A stretch of DNA of 64,000 bases from Diprion similis (GCF_021155765.1 NC_060111.1:5614481-5678480); one strand, 5' to 3'; numbered from the stretch's first letter, positions 13,491-27,394 are shown. Translations and numbers: made by a program. The notes: generated by a model not told the origin, from the letters alone.

Positions 13491-14514
13491 AACCTTCTCT
13501 GTTTCAGCTAATCAAACCTTTCCTCTGTTTCAGCTAATCAAACTTTTCCTCTGTTTCAACTAATCAAAATTTTCCTCTGTTTCAGCTAATCAAAATTTTC
13601 CTCTGTTTATGCTAATAAAACCTTTTGTCTGTTTCAGCTAATCAAATATTTTCTCTGTTTCAGCTAATCAAACTTTTCCTCTGTTTATGCTAATCAAACC
13701 TTTTCTCTGTTTCAGCTATTTAAACCTTTTGTCTGTTTCAGCTAATTAAACCTTTTGTCTGTTTCAGCTAATCAAACCTTTTGTCTGTTTCAGCTAATTA
13801 AATTTTTCCTCTATTTCTGCTAATCAAACCTTTTCTCTGTTTCAGCTAATCAAACCTTTTGTCTATTTCAGCTAATCAAACCTTTTGTCTGTTTCAGCTA
13901 ATTAAACTTTTCCTCTATTTCTGCTAATCAAACCTTTCCTCTGTTTCAGCTAATTAAACCTTTTGTCTGTTTCAGCTAATTAAACCTTTTGTCTGTTTCA
14001 GCTAATCAAACCTTTTGTCTGTTTCAGCTAATTAAATTTTTCCTCTATTTCTGCTAATCAAACCTTTTCTCTGTTTCAGCTAATCAAACCTTTTGTCTAT
14101 TTCAGCTAATCAAACCTTTTGTCTGTTTCAGCTAATTAAACTTTTCCTCTATTTCTGCTAATCAAACCTTTCCTCTGTTTCAGCTAATTAAACCTTTTGT
14201 CTGTTTCAGCTAATTAAACCTTTTGTCTGTTTCAGCTAATTCAACCTTTTGTCTTTTTCAGCTATTCAAACTTTTCCTCTATTTCAGCTTATCAAACCTT
14301 ATTTTCTCTGTTTCAGATAATTAAACCTTTTGTCTGTTTAAGCTAATTAAACTTTTCCTCTGTTTCAGCTAATTAAACCTTTTGTTTGTTCAAGCTAATC
14401 AAACCTTTTGTCTGTGTAAGCTAATCAAGCTTTTCCTCTGTTTCAGCTAATCGAAATTTTCCTCTGTTTAAGCTAATATAACCGTTCCTCTGTTTCAGCT
14501 GATTAAACCTTTTA
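13491..14514 (+). repeat. 26-bp minisatellite of splice-acceptor-like units
   Basis: About 39 tandem copies of a 26-bp unit with consensus ctaatcaaacctttt(c/g)tctgtttcag are present. Variants replace the c with t in ctaatTaaa, or read tcctctatttctg or ctgtttatg. A higher-order period is visible: the stretch at about 13721-14006 recurs almost base for base 234 bp later (nine units) at about 13955-14240. The array starts and ends with diverged units. It lies in the SEC11 to multicopper oxidase interval and overlaps no gene. Confidence 0.95.
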
Positions 14515-16580
14515 ATTAAATGCCAATGACTCAAACTAATAAACAAAGCATTTTTCTGGCTTCATTCGTCTCAATTTTAAGTGACAAACCGTAATGTTTG
14601 ACATCTAGTTTGCTGCCGCGTTCTGGAGAGAAAAAAATTAATCAAACTGTCTAGCTGAGTCACTTACATTTTTCATTTTCACGGTGTAAAATTTGTCAAA
14701 TATTATTCGATTCGCAAATTCTGGGCTCACAGTCAGTGAACACAAAGTGCATCGAGACTTCTTAAGATTTCCTTCAGACGCTTTCGTTATGTTCTCGTTT
14801 TATTTTAAAATAGAGTTTCGTCCCGAGTTGTTGATCATCGGTTTTATTGATACTCCTTCATGAATTTTTCGTTTTGAGTTGAAGTGGGATTCTGAAGACC
14901 TTACGTTTTATGGTGATTGGGATTCTTCCTCCTCATTTTCTCCTCTCATTACTTGAATTGTATACAAAAACAAATTTATCAATGTTGTTGAGATCAATTT
15001 TACAATTCTTCTTCGTGGAATAGGCCTATTGGGGATACCACGTTAAAAAAAAACGCACTGAATGCTCTACCCCCAGTGGTGGTGTGGAAACGAGCTGTTA
15101 CTATATTTATATGAAATTTTAACAAATGTATTATTATAGTAATATGGTTGTCTTCATTATCTTATGGATATATACACAAGACTGAAAAGGATTTTAATTT
15201 AATTATATTATTACAATTTATTGTTATAATACTTATATGGTTCTTATATTCTTTTAAGCTAGTCGACCTTTTTAGAATAATCATCTTTTATATTATGTCA
15301 ACTTAATGCTGGAACATGAATTCAATTAAAACTACCTTAAATATGTGCATATTTATTATTTATATATTTTAATTGAATCATATTGTTACACCTTATTGTT
15401 ACACCTTATTGTTACAATTGTTATATATATCTTAAACTCTTGTGAGCAACTAGACTTTTTTAGAATAATCTCTTTTGTATTATGTCAACTAAATGCTGTT
15501 TTATTTCAAATATAAATCACTCAACGGTTGACTATGAATCTATTTAAAACTACCTTAAACGTGTATATACCTATAGTATAGACTGCGCAATCCCAACATA
15601 AAGGCCTCCGAAAAGTGTTCATCAAAGTTAAACAAGGAAGGAACAGTTGAAAAATACGTATATATTGGTTTTCAGATTAAATATAAATCTCCAAATAATA
15701 CGTAACAACTTGGGTAAGAATCTGCTACGTCACAGTATTTATCTATACTCAAATTATATCATTCGATAAAAAATACAAGTGCTTACCTGATTCATGTTAC
15801 AACGTGTATAAGTACAATCTGTTGCGCTTATAAAAGATGCCTGAACACCTGTCAACTGGCAATGCTGATGCAATAAAGTAACTGCAATTGCCTGCACGCA
15901 GGGGGACTCCGTTTATTGTGTCACATAACCACTCATCCGGTGCAATTAAATAAGAAAAAATACAGGCCAATGTAATTTAGGATTATCGGCTCGTGGTAAA
16001 TATTGTCGAAATTTGCAACACATATTGTTAGATTGCATACATTGCTACAATACAGTCCAGGCAGAACACCTGAAAGGTATTTGCAACTTTGTGCGGTACG
16101 TAATCTATGAATTCCGCATTCAGATTTCAAATGTACTCTTGGATTTATTTGTTGAAAAACGGATGAAAGGTTCGAAATATAAATACTGGATACATTTCTC
16201 CGTTTTCACTTGTCATTCACCACGAGGAAAATAATACTTAACGAAGTATCCAACAAATTATACGAGTGAACTCTACCGTACAATGAACATTAGCAAGCAC
16301 CATGTATAGATACTGTATAAAATCACTGATAACCAATCATTACCGTGTTATTAGAGTGAAAATGAAAGTTGTGCCGAATTTTTCTTTCTTTTTTATTCTC
16401 AAGATACAACAATAATCTCAACACCTGATACTTCCAGCTATCACAGACTATGTCACAGTCAGTAGAATCTTATCACAATACTATGTCGTGTACGTGAAAT
16501 GTTGTTGTGTTGAATGTTGTGGTGTTCACTGTTGTGTTCATAGAATTTTTGTGAGTGGCGATTGTTGTGTACTCAAAGAA
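14515..16580. other. Intergenic stretch and oxidase 3-prime flank
   Basis: AT-rich DNA without coding signal. A diverged tandem duplication lies at 15185-15570. The right part, toward 16580, should contain the 3-prime UTR of the multicopper oxidase. Confidence 0.5.
15185..15570 (+). repeat. Diverged tandem duplication
   Basis: Two copies share blocks in the same order: ttttaattt/gaat, then tttttagaataatc, then tattatgtcaact, then aatgctg, then aaaactaccttaaa. The first copy spans about 15190-15352 and the second about 15367-15570. The second contains a short internal triplication of ccttattgttaca. No ORF. Confidence 0.6.
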
Positions 16581-19500
16581 TTAAGTCAGTTGATCAACGT
16601 ATCTGAAAATGAAAATAAATATGTTTATACCAAGCACCGTACGACCTGCGATGGACGTATGCACAAATCTATACCACGAGGATGACGAGGAGTTCGAAGT
16701 TGTTGAACTCATGCTCCAGTTTCTGCATTTTGGAAAACTGTCCGGAGGTTGACTCATCTCGCTGTAATCCCCGACCTTGATCACCACCCCCATACCCATT
16801 TCGGCATGGTTCGAGACGTGGCAATGGAAGAACCAGAATCCGGGGTTACTTGCGACGAACCGCAAAACTGCGAAGCCTTGGGCAGGCACTCCGACGTTGT
16901 CTTTGACCGGGGCCAAATCCAGCTTCTTGTCGATCAGTCCACCCTCGTTTCTGCTGATCACTTCCTCCATGGTGATATTCTCCCCTATACTTTCCAGGGC
17001 GACAACTTGGAACGTATGACCGTGCAAGTGCATTGGATGATCGTCATACCTATCCAAACCTGAAACAATCTGTCATATTACCTCATCCCTGACACAACAA
17101 CGCGAAATGCTCACCCAAATCGACAATAACGATTTCAACTAGACTCTCTGTGTCTACAGAGTATAGTAATGCACAGGAGCAAAATCCACTGATACATTCC
17201 TTAGCACTGTCGTTTTTCTCCGTGCAGTACATGTCGTCGGTTATCTCATTATATTGAGTGAGAAGTGAGATTGATGGGTATTCGAAAGTCAAGCCATTTA
17301 TTTGAGGGTACGGTCCTGGCCAACTGAAGTCGTCTGGAACAATTCGAATCGTGAAAAATCCTAACTGCTATAGGACCCAAGATATATTTGATTGTATCTA
17401 CAAACCACTCACAGAAGTAGTTGTAAGCATAATGCAGGTAAATTATGTTGTCAGGTGTTCCAGACACGTTGGGCTGTCTTTCCAAAGTACTGTTCAGGTC
17501 AACCAGATAAATCAAGCTGTTGTTCGCATAGGTCTCATTGGCTACTTGTACCGGGTTTAACAGCTACGTGAATGAAATCATCGAATCATTAAATGCAAGT
17601 TCAGGGTCGATGATATGTCGCGACAATTACACTCGAATGAAATACGCTTTTTGATTAGCGAAAGCTTCGTCTACTCACGACTCCGGATCGGTTGCCGTCG
17701 TCGTAATTGATCGTTCCCGACGGATTTGCCGTTTCGTTCGACCCACTGTAACGAAGGATAGCCTCCGAGGTGACGGAAACACTTGTGGAAACACAGTCGC
17801 CAAGGCCTCGGTACCTTATCCAGTAATTATCAACGGATTGATTCGCATTCAGGACGAAATCGTACCGCTCTCCAGCGTTGATCATCAGTGAATCAACTGC
17901 ACATGACCCGTGAAACATGAAGAGAGTTGTGCAAACTTATCTTACGGTTCTTCTTACAATTAGATCGAGGAAGGCGTACCTTCGACAGGTTCAAACGTTC
18001 CAGCCTCCGACGCAATTACCAGCATCGAGTGATTGTCTATGGATACTTGAATTGGACAGTAAATAGCGCTGTTGTGCATCAGTCTGAACCTATATTTATA
18101 TCCCTAAAGTCATTTCGGTCAGATTAGTACGCTTCTATACAGCAACGATTGGTACCGCACTCAGTAGAGTCAACATCACAGAAAGGATAAGAAAAAAAGA
18201 TTAGTGCATGGTACCTGAGTCACGGTGAACTCAGCCCTAGGAGTCTTGTAAACGATACCATCCTTTTCGTACTCAACGGTGGATGCCAGGCCATTGATGG
18301 TCAGACTGTAACCCTCCACCTCAGCATCTCTATGAAGTGCACTTCTCAGTACGGAGCCTGTGTCTTTGGAGTACCAGTGCCAAACAGCCATCACGTGTTC
18401 GGCGAGGTCGTAGTCGTAGTATTCAGCGAGAGAATCGTTCGCCTTGCGTACTATGAAGCTTCCATAAAGTCCATCAGCTTCCTCGAAACCTGATTGGTAC
18501 CATCAATTATTGGTCATTACAGCGGTTGCGTGTGAAGGGGGAGATCATATGAAACCTTATCGATGACTACTATACGCACCGCTATGAGAATGCCATATGT
18601 GGGTTCCAACTGGTCGTGCTGTAAAGTTATACTGGAAGCTGGTATGAGGAAGAATTGGGCACTGGGTCAAGTACGGCGCGCCGTCCATGAAGGGAGTGCC
18701 AACTTGGTGCAGTCCATGCCAGTGAATTGTCGTACTTTTCGTCGTCAATGTGTTCGTCAGGTCGACCTGGACGGTGTCTCCTTCGCATACCTTGAAGGCG
18801 ATTTGCAAATTAATGAGGAAGAACCTTTATGGGAGTCATTTAAGTCACGGATCACAAGTCATAGCTCAGAATTTCAAAGTTGAAAAAAAAAAAAAAAAAA
18901 AACTTGCGACTTTGATGGAAGTTTTTTGGCTCTATCTAATCTCAAAGTCTTGTCCTACCGATATGTTTCTCGCATTAGAAATTTAAGGTCACAAATTTAG
19001 AATTCGAAATCCTGAATACGAGACAGTGGCCCAAAATAAAGAAAAAAGCTCAACTCTTATATAAGTTTCATTTCTTTGAAGCCTCTAAAGATACTCCGAT
19101 GTTCAATCTGTGATCTCGAAAACATCTGGAGTAGAGTTTCACACAAATAAGATTGGTCCACTGTCTTGAATATCCTGACTTCGAGTTTTGTTTAGAAACA
19201 AACAATGTCAAAAGTCTGTTCAAATAGATTGACGTCGAAATCGAGTGAGTCTGGAATTTCTGTCAAATTACTCGGAACCCGTTCAAGTTTTTCATAAAAA
19301 ATGCTCTCTATAATTATATGGAAGGCGGATTCGCCCAGAGACCTGGATGCTGGGTCCAGGCAGCAAGTCGTTCACCAATACGACTTCGCGAACGTGACCG
19401 CCGGCTGTTACACATCCTGTATTGTAGCAATCCTCTATTTCATAGGGGCAATTTTTGCAGAGGTAACCCATTGTCGTATATTCAACGACGGTGAAGCTGT

Positions 19501-20598
19501 AGATGCAAGTTCGTACATCTCCTTCTACGCACGTTCTGTAGCACTCGTGCGATGCCCCACCTTAATCAGTCAATTTATCTATAAATTTTTTCATTAAGTG
19601 GACTGATCGTTATTGAATATTTCTAATCAGTCAGCTATCGCTCGACAACTGACATTGAAATTACAGAGTGTCTATAGCTGCCAGGGAAATCTGGAAGACT
19701 GGAAACTGTCAGGGAATTTGCATGCGTCTGGAAAACCGGGAAATGTCGGGGAATTCCTTACTAGTGTGCGATGCTTTGAAATGTAGAAAATTACTCTCCG
19801 TGAGGCAATGGAGGGGGTTGGTGAAAAAAGGGTACAAGTGTGGAAAAATACTGTTTGCGGAGAAATTTAAAAAATTGATATATCGATGTTAAGCACTATG
19901 CAAAATTTATGAAAATTAACTAGTACTAAAAACAGTTAATACTCTCAGATTGATGTTTCGTTAATCCTATAATCTTCCGTTAGTTTCTTAAAATTTGAGT
20001 GTTTATTGATACACTATTGGTGATTGAGTTTGAACAAAATTGAACTGAAAGAAAAATTGAGCTACTTTAAGTTACGACAGTGTCATTTGATGTCTAATTT
20101 TTAACTAATTTGCATGAAAAAAATTGAAGTCGTTAGTAAAGTTAGGTTGAAATGAGTCCTGGAAGAATGTGTACATATTTTCGTCTGAAAATTCAGGAAA
20201 TGTCAGGAAATTTGATATGTATGATAATAATAAAAAGAGAATAAATAAACGGTAATCAAAATATTTTAGACACTCACCCAGCACTTCTGCATCGGTGTTG
20301 TTAAATTCAAATCCTCGAGTCTGGATAATAAATACGAAAAAAAAAAAAAAAAAAAATTGAATGAATAAATGAAGTAGACTATAAAAACAAAATCGAAAAT
20401 AAAGTAAATTATATAATTAAAAAAAAAATATCAACTGCTAATTAAATTCAGGTTGGGCTTAATTTTTATCGATACTGACTGTTAATTCGAAGCCTTTTTC
20501 CAATAACTTACCAAAGCTGCAAGCCTAAAGGACTGGATCGCGCTCGATCCTTGAGCCGCGAAGAGGGCCCAAAGTGCCCAGTAGAAGAGGTGCCGCAT
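16581..20598 (-). CDS. Laccase-type multicopper oxidase
   Basis: Secreted copper oxidase of the insect laccase family, which oxidises phenols or related substrates using oxygen. Ten exons join in phase (minus strand): 20598-20512, 20320-20278, 19560-19343, 18790-18580, 18489-18215, 18103-17980, 17896-17679, 17563-17413, 17333-17115 and 17059-16581, giving 674 residues. A signal peptide occupies residues 1 to about 20 ([18 protein letters not shown]). A cysteine-rich motif typical of insect laccases runs from C50 to C81 ([18 protein letters not shown]). All four copper motifs are intact: HWHGLHQ (139-145), WHSHSG (182-187), HPMHLHGH (523-530) and HCHVSNH with Met (594-605). After the oxidase domain come a Ser/Thr-rich stretch and a hydrophobic tail ([12 protein letters not shown]), which could be a GPI-type or membrane-anchoring signal. 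Whether it is Lac1-like or another clade cannot be told without a tree. Confidence 0.95.
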
Positions 20599-23354
20599 CT
20601 TTGTCACTTGTTGAACTGATGATTTCACCACAACCGACCTTATATAAAGTACCTGTAGCCGCACCGATCTCTATAAAAAACCTTATATAGTCTATCTTTA
20701 GCGATTCCATCTTATCGGTACACTGCATTGGTTCTTATATCGCATATAGATGTGATGCGAAGCGGATTTCGAGGATCTAAGAGTAAAATCAGTACACCGG
20801 CCTCCTGATACTTGCAAAAATTACAAGTTTCATAAATTAGATTGCACGATATATTTCCAGATTCATGTGGCATGATAATAATCTCACAAATCGAAAGACA
20901 CGAACCAAATTAAGATCTTCAAGCTTTCCCTAAATTCAAGTTTATTATTATTATATTATTGTCTATTGGCCTGGGTCATTCTGTAAGTTATATTCTCATG
21001 GCAGTGCATACTTAATATATTTCATAAACAATAAGTTTATTTTTCACATGTAATTGAACATGTTTTAAAATTTTCACACTTCGTAGTAGTTTTTTGAAAT
21101 TCTGAGGAATTGTATACTTTTCCCATTCTTCACGTGGCGTGGATAAAAAATTTTACATTTCTTCGAAAGGAAATATCGTATCGGTATCCAATTTTTATAC
21201 GTGTTGTGGATAGATAATCTTTATCGGTATGCGATTGCTATTAAATGCTACGCAGTCAAAGTAAACTGAAAACTTCCGTTGGTGGAATTATTTCGGTTAT
21301 ACTGTACAGTCGTATGATAAAAATATTGGAATTAAAATCGAAGTCATCATGTTAGGTAGCAATTTCAAGTCTAATTACAACTAAGTGTTTACCCTTATTA
21401 TCTGGACTGTTAAGATCGTGTTTTGACTTTTTTTTTACTTTGTGCAATCCATCGCACATCCAGGTAATCGAGATTTAATGCTTATTTAATATCTTCCGGC
21501 GTGTACTTGAATTTATCATTATCGTAACTTCACATGTATCTTAATTGTAAGTATCTTTCGAAGGCAAAGCACAGGAATTACATTAACTTGAAAACCGATA
21601 ATACTTACATAATAAAAATTTCACAGTCAATCGTTAAAAGAAAATTATCACAGTCAATCGTTAAAAGAAAATTATCACCGACACTTCTATCAAGATTTTT
21701 CTTCACCCAAATATTATCCAAAAAGCTCCAAAGTACCAAATAACTTGTTCAATCGCTCAGAGTGGATAATTTTTTTTTTTTTTGCATTTCTCCGTTTTTT
21801 ATTATCACGTGGTTTATCCTCATAATATAGATTTGTTGTAATTTTCATTTATCAGTCAAGAGATTCTGATGATTAAATGAAAGATGTTAATTATTTATCT
21901 ACGATTCGAAGAAAGTAAATTTTTGTTTTCTTCCAAAATGAGTGAGACTAATCGAACTTATCGGCCACTCTTTTCAGAGATATATTATACAAGGTTGTCG
22001 TTACTGATAAGTTTACACAACACTTCGAGAGCAAAATCGATGTTACATAAAGTCGAAACTGTAATTAGCGATGAATCAAATGTTGCTAACGACTGCAGTG
22101 TTGTTTCGCGATTTCTCTAGTAGGTAATAAAAAACACACATGAAAATAAACAGTAAAATGCGTTGTTACTATTCGCATTTATTACACTTATCATTCGCAA
22201 ATATAGTAATTTTAGGAAAAAACATCTTGTATTGTCTAATGGAATGCTAGTTAACCATTGAACTTGCGATTCAACTGAAGACCTGCATTCAAGGTGAATA
22301 ATTGTTTTTAAAAAATATGGAAAATTACATACTTGGGGATGGTTCAAAAGTTTAAGAACAGAATTGGTCGTAAGAAAAAGAAAATTGTAAGAAGTCAAAA
22401 TCGAACTCCCGAAAAATTTCCGGAACTTATCTGCAATTAAAATGCTAAATTAAATGCTATTTTTAGCTCGTTCACAGAATCAAATTTATTGTGTGATATT
22501 ACCGATAACTTTTGAATCCTGACATTAAACGGTTGAAAAAACTTATTGCTAATATACATTTCTGAAAACACGAACTTGGGGTGTGGAAACGATTGAAAAG
22601 GTCGAATTTTAATTTGAGCTTGAATAGATGTTGAAGTTAGCAATTCAATATTTGTCAAATGTTTTACAGGTGAAATGAAAAGTCTGCTTGCAATTGTATA
22701 CGGTTCTACTAGTAGTAAAGCGTAGAGTTAAAAATGACAACTTAATCAGAGAATTGATCAGATCGTAGGGAAAGAAGCCAGTTTTAATTACGATGCGTTC
22801 CAAGTTGTGTCGATTCAATTTATTTGACAACTAACATAGAATATCGGCAATCTAGATTGAATTTAAATATTACTATGAAATATACATGATATTATTATTA
22901 TAGTTATCATCATCATCATCATCATCCATTCCTAAATAACATAATTCACAGACATATTATTTACTTCCTTCACCTTCGTGCTAAATATCTACATACATTG
23001 ATCGCTAAACTTACATATTAACATATTTATACTTATCATTTAAACTCGAGGTATGAACTTATTAAATTAACCATATTACGTTATGTTTAACGACAAGGAA
23101 TACTGGGCAATGGGCTGTGGTATGACGTATCCTCGTTACCTACGATTCCTCATTGATGATGGTAAAGTCACTCTAATACTTTCCTCAAACTCGAATAAGG
23201 TGTTGGAAACGAATTTAATGATTAAATCAATATTGATACATTTTATAAATATGGAATTTACAATTTACTAGCAACTATAATTGTGTCACACTTTGAAGCG
23301 GACATTTCTTTCCACATCACGATTCTTCGATATCACTGATGGATGTTTTCACAT
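20599..23354. other. Intergenic: oxidase promoter to ATP6AP2 3-prime flank
   Basis: Very AT-rich and without supported coding exons. The left end is the oxidase 5-prime region. A 28-bp direct duplication (cagtcaatcgttaaaagaa) occurs near 21625-21680 and an ATC run near 22905-22925. The right end should include the ATP6AP2 3-prime UTR. Confidence 0.55.
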
Positions 23355-26300
23355 TTAATTATCTTTCTTCATCCTGTTGGAGGTCATTCTGTAGATGATC
23401 GAGTCACGTCCCGGATCCATGTCAGCGATAGTAACTGTGCAAACAGATTAATAATTATGGTTAGATTATTAAAAATATTAAAAACTCTACTATTACTCTC
23501 TTACGCAGTCTTGAAGTCAATATTTCTCTACTTAAAGTCAAACAATATTCGGAGCATATTATGAAATATACGAAAATTAAAAAATAAATATCAACGTGGT
23601 TGAAAAATGTGAAATCACCGATTCTTTGTGTGATGTTAAATTGAATGACAACAAAATAAAAAACATACTGCAAATGGCGATCAATGAGAAGACGAAGGCT
23701 ACTCCAAACCACAGGAAGATGGTGAACATGACAGGATAAGTTTCGTCATACTCTTTGGAGGGGTTGACGTCAGCAACCTGCAACAGACAACAGACAGTCC
23801 TAACGTGTTTTGTGATATACTTACTAGTTCTGAACAATCTTTCTCAAGCTTTTGTTCTAATACTTGGGTACTTACCAATGTTAAACAATATTGTCTACGT
23901 CATTTTCTCACTGCATTTCATTACCTTATACTGCATACTAAGTCATATAAGTATCTATGTAGCGTGATTAAATAAAATTCTTACTAATACTAGACAGTTA
24001 AATATATAGATAAAAAGACTGTAGAAAACAATACAAATGCAGCACAGTGAATGATGAAGTAAAAGGTGGTAGACAAAGAGATAAATTTTATGGCTAATAT
24101 TAACAAATGCTATGTAGGTAATAAAGGTAAGGGAACATCTTCAATGCAGGTATACAGGAGAGTAGTATAGATACAATAGTATGACAAATATGTAGTTGCG
24201 ACTACTACAAAGTTCGAAGTTACTATTAAAATCTAGTAAGCAAATATCTAAATAATGAAAAAATAATCATAAGTAACACATGCAGATTTATACGAGTAAA
24301 GAAACACTGGTTTTAAGCATAGAAAGAAAGAGAGAATACTAATAATGTGGCATGCTCGTATCACTGATCCAGATAACAATCAGCTAAAAACTGTACAATT
24401 GTTACGGTTCAACAGTTTTTTTTCTCACTAGAGGAATAGGATTGTAACATAACATTATTTAAAATATTGGTATAATAATCGTTCTAGTTTCACAGGATGA
24501 TAAACGTAAATAATAACAAACTGAATCTCTAACAAACAAACTAAAAACGCTTGAGATTGGTTGTCTTCGACGATTTGTTCAAATTTTATCCAAAGATAAA
24601 CCTTCATGATTACCGTACAAGTTAGGCGATAGAAAGTTGTTCTTAGCAACCTGTGAAGTATGCGATCTGTTCAAGCCAACACCGTGTGCGCCAAGACTTT
24701 GTTTACACCAGTAATTTGCACCACATTATTGCTGTATTAATAATAGGCAAAGTTTTCATACGATCCCAAGATTTATGTACTTTCATGAAAAGATGAAGTA
24801 CAAAAATCAAAATGATTTGCATAACGTGTAGTTTCTCTACAAAAATGCCAACATAAATGTGTGATTGTGAGAAGTGAAGCCTTGCATTTAGAGTTTTGAG
24901 GTGTAAACAAAGTTGTGGCGTGATAATAGAATGAAACAGAAGATCTAGTAAGATGGTTACGACTGCTAGAGGATTTATTAACCAGGATACAGCTGGATGA
25001 AATAAAAGAATTGATCAGTAAAAAGATTGAGTCGTTAGTATAATATTTGGCTGGGTAACGATTCTGAGATGGAAAGAAGGCAAAGACGAAGTGAGGAGTG
25101 AATCCAACCAGCCAGCTTTATCAGCAGCTTCTTCAAAAGCTGAAATACCACACCAGACTTTGCATCATTACATATGAGCTGCTGATTTCCCTTCTAGAAA
25201 TTCTCAATATAATGTCGTTTTTCTTATTTATATGTGATAAGATAAGAATCTTTGACGATCTATGAATCATTAACATCTAACTATTCGATAAATAATACGT
25301 TCTACTGACCGTTATATTGTCAATGCTTCTAGTAACTTCGTCTCCTGCAGCACGCGTGTGTCGAGCATGAGAGGCATCGTTTGTAAATGCAGCGATGATT
25401 ACCTGACGGAAAACAAACAAGAAAAAACAATCTATATTTAATTTTGTTTCTTTTATAAGCAAACTCTTTTCTATTCATTTTTACATAAAGATTCTATTAC
25501 AAAATGAACTTTGAAATTGGCCGTCAGATTTTAGATTTTTGAAATAATCTATTTACAGCTACGAGTCATCACCACGAGAAAAAAGCATGTGATTTCAATA
25601 AACAGTTAAATTAAATAACTAGATAAACACAATGGACCGTAAACAAACCTTTCCTTTGTAAGCATCCATGAATGCGCTACTGAGACGGCTGAGAGCATTA
25701 TTGAGAATAGCGAAAGCTTCTTTAACTGCAGCTGGTTGATCTCTGTGAGCATCGATTACAGCCGGAAGTGCGGAGACGACGAACCAGTAAAGATCTGCTT
25801 TGTCATCGACAGTTATTTCTTGCGATACTTTCTTTGTGAGAGCGTCAAGCAGCTGTGTTTGTTCCAAAAATTCTCTGTCCCACTTATTTTTTACACTAAG
25901 CGATTTCAAAGATGATTCATCGATTGGTGTAACTTTCAACTCCCCAAGAACGGATTGTCCCAGCTGGAAAATGACCATAAAATATATACAATCACGACAG
26001 ATTCCCCATTCAAGCGACACTCTGACATGAAATATAATAAAATCACAACTGCTACATAATTTGCTCGATTTATGAAATACATACAGCATCTACGCCATCT
26101 TCAAGATTAATTCTGATAAGCGTTTTAGATTTGTCACGCTCTTCAAGACGACCACTCAAAGCTTGCCATGTCGTTTCTTCTGACTCATCTTCGATCAGAG
26201 GGTAATGTTTACCACTGGGTGATTCAATGGACTTCACACCTTCTACGGCAACAACGACTACTGCCTCAGGTAGATCAAAGATGTCGTTGATTGCCATTCC

Positions 26301-27394
26301 ATCCCACGAGCTTCTCTGGAGAACAAGATTTCACTGTTTTAGATTACTCATAAAATTTAATGCTTGTTTGTTCATCAGGAAGATAAAAATTAACTATTAG
26401 TTAGATGCAATTCACAAGTCCCATACAATATCTTGAGGTGTACTTCAATTATTCGTTGTTTCGTAAGGCGATACTTCAGGTAATTGGTATGATATACATC
26501 AATACAGTAGTTAGAAAAATTGAGCCAATTTTTGGAAAAATTTATCATCACGAAACATATCAAGCTATTTTAAATTCTCATATTAGGCAGTGAGACATGA
26601 AATTAAACAGTTCCTTTCATGTATCAATATTTGCTAACCCTTCTACTCTAAATATATTAACACAAATTATACTCACAGACTCTAATTTGTTGACAAATTT
26701 TCAGAGAATTATATAGTACTACAATCATACAAAGCTGAGCATCGGGTTTGAAATAGCTTTTGGATAAATAGGATAGTCTAATTAACCGCAATGAAAATTC
26801 AAAAAACAAATCACCCTATACTCAACTGACACGAATTTACAGATCACACAATGCAATTGCAAAAAATATAGTAACGAGAGTAATCATGCAACCAAAAAAT
26901 GTTACGATAAGCTACCAGCTCTCTGAAAAAAAATGCTGTCTTATGAAAGTTGCTTAGAATCAGTAATACGGTTGGATCATAGGCAAAGAATCGATGCTCA
27001 TTTTCCTGCTAGTAACGCACCAGTTTTGGAGTGTTTCCAAGCGCTGCAGTGAAAACTTCAGTCATCACGGTTTGACTGAGTTCCTCTTCTCCACGGAACG
27101 TCACACTCTCTGGGCTGTGCAAGATAGTGAGTTCCCCAGCGGCTTGAACTGCGTAAAATAATTTTTACGGTGAAATAGAGAAAAGGTGGTGAAACATACT
27201 CCACAATGAATATTTACACAAATTGCTCGGAATTAGGATATGTCCAGCATTTACTGACACGCCACACCCCCTTTTACCATCAGTCATTGCGGGGCGATAA
27301 AATATAATTTATAACCACGTAATGTTGAGGTAATTAATATCGACAACTTACCTGCAGCTAACGTGACAGCCACGCATAATATCTGCCGGAACAT
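23355..27394 (-). CDS. ATP6AP2: V-ATPase accessory protein 2 / (pro)renin receptor
   Basis: Type I membrane protein of the secretory and endolysosomal pathway, needed for V-ATPase assembly and, in animals, Wnt and planar-polarity signalling. Seven exons join in phase (minus strand): 27394-27352, 27148-27021, 26315-26085, 25963-25649, 25402-25310, 23777-23669 and 23434-23355, giving 332 residues. The signal peptide is MFRQILCVAVTLAAVQA. The luminal domain starts AGELTILHSPESVTFRG and includes SSWDGMAINDIFDLPEAVVV. An R-x-x-R site (RHTR, about 253-256) sits where the family is processed. The transmembrane helix is about 286-308 (VMFTIFLWFGVAFVFSLI). The cytosolic tail has MDPGRDSIIYRMTS and ends KKDN, a KKxx-type retrieval motif. 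The 1.5-kb intron between exons 5 and 6 holds nothing recognisable. Confidence 0.96.

Noticed and set aside
13491..14514. CRISPR-like regular repeats
   Set aside because: The units are directly adjacent with no unique spacers, in a eukaryotic genome; it is a minisatellite.
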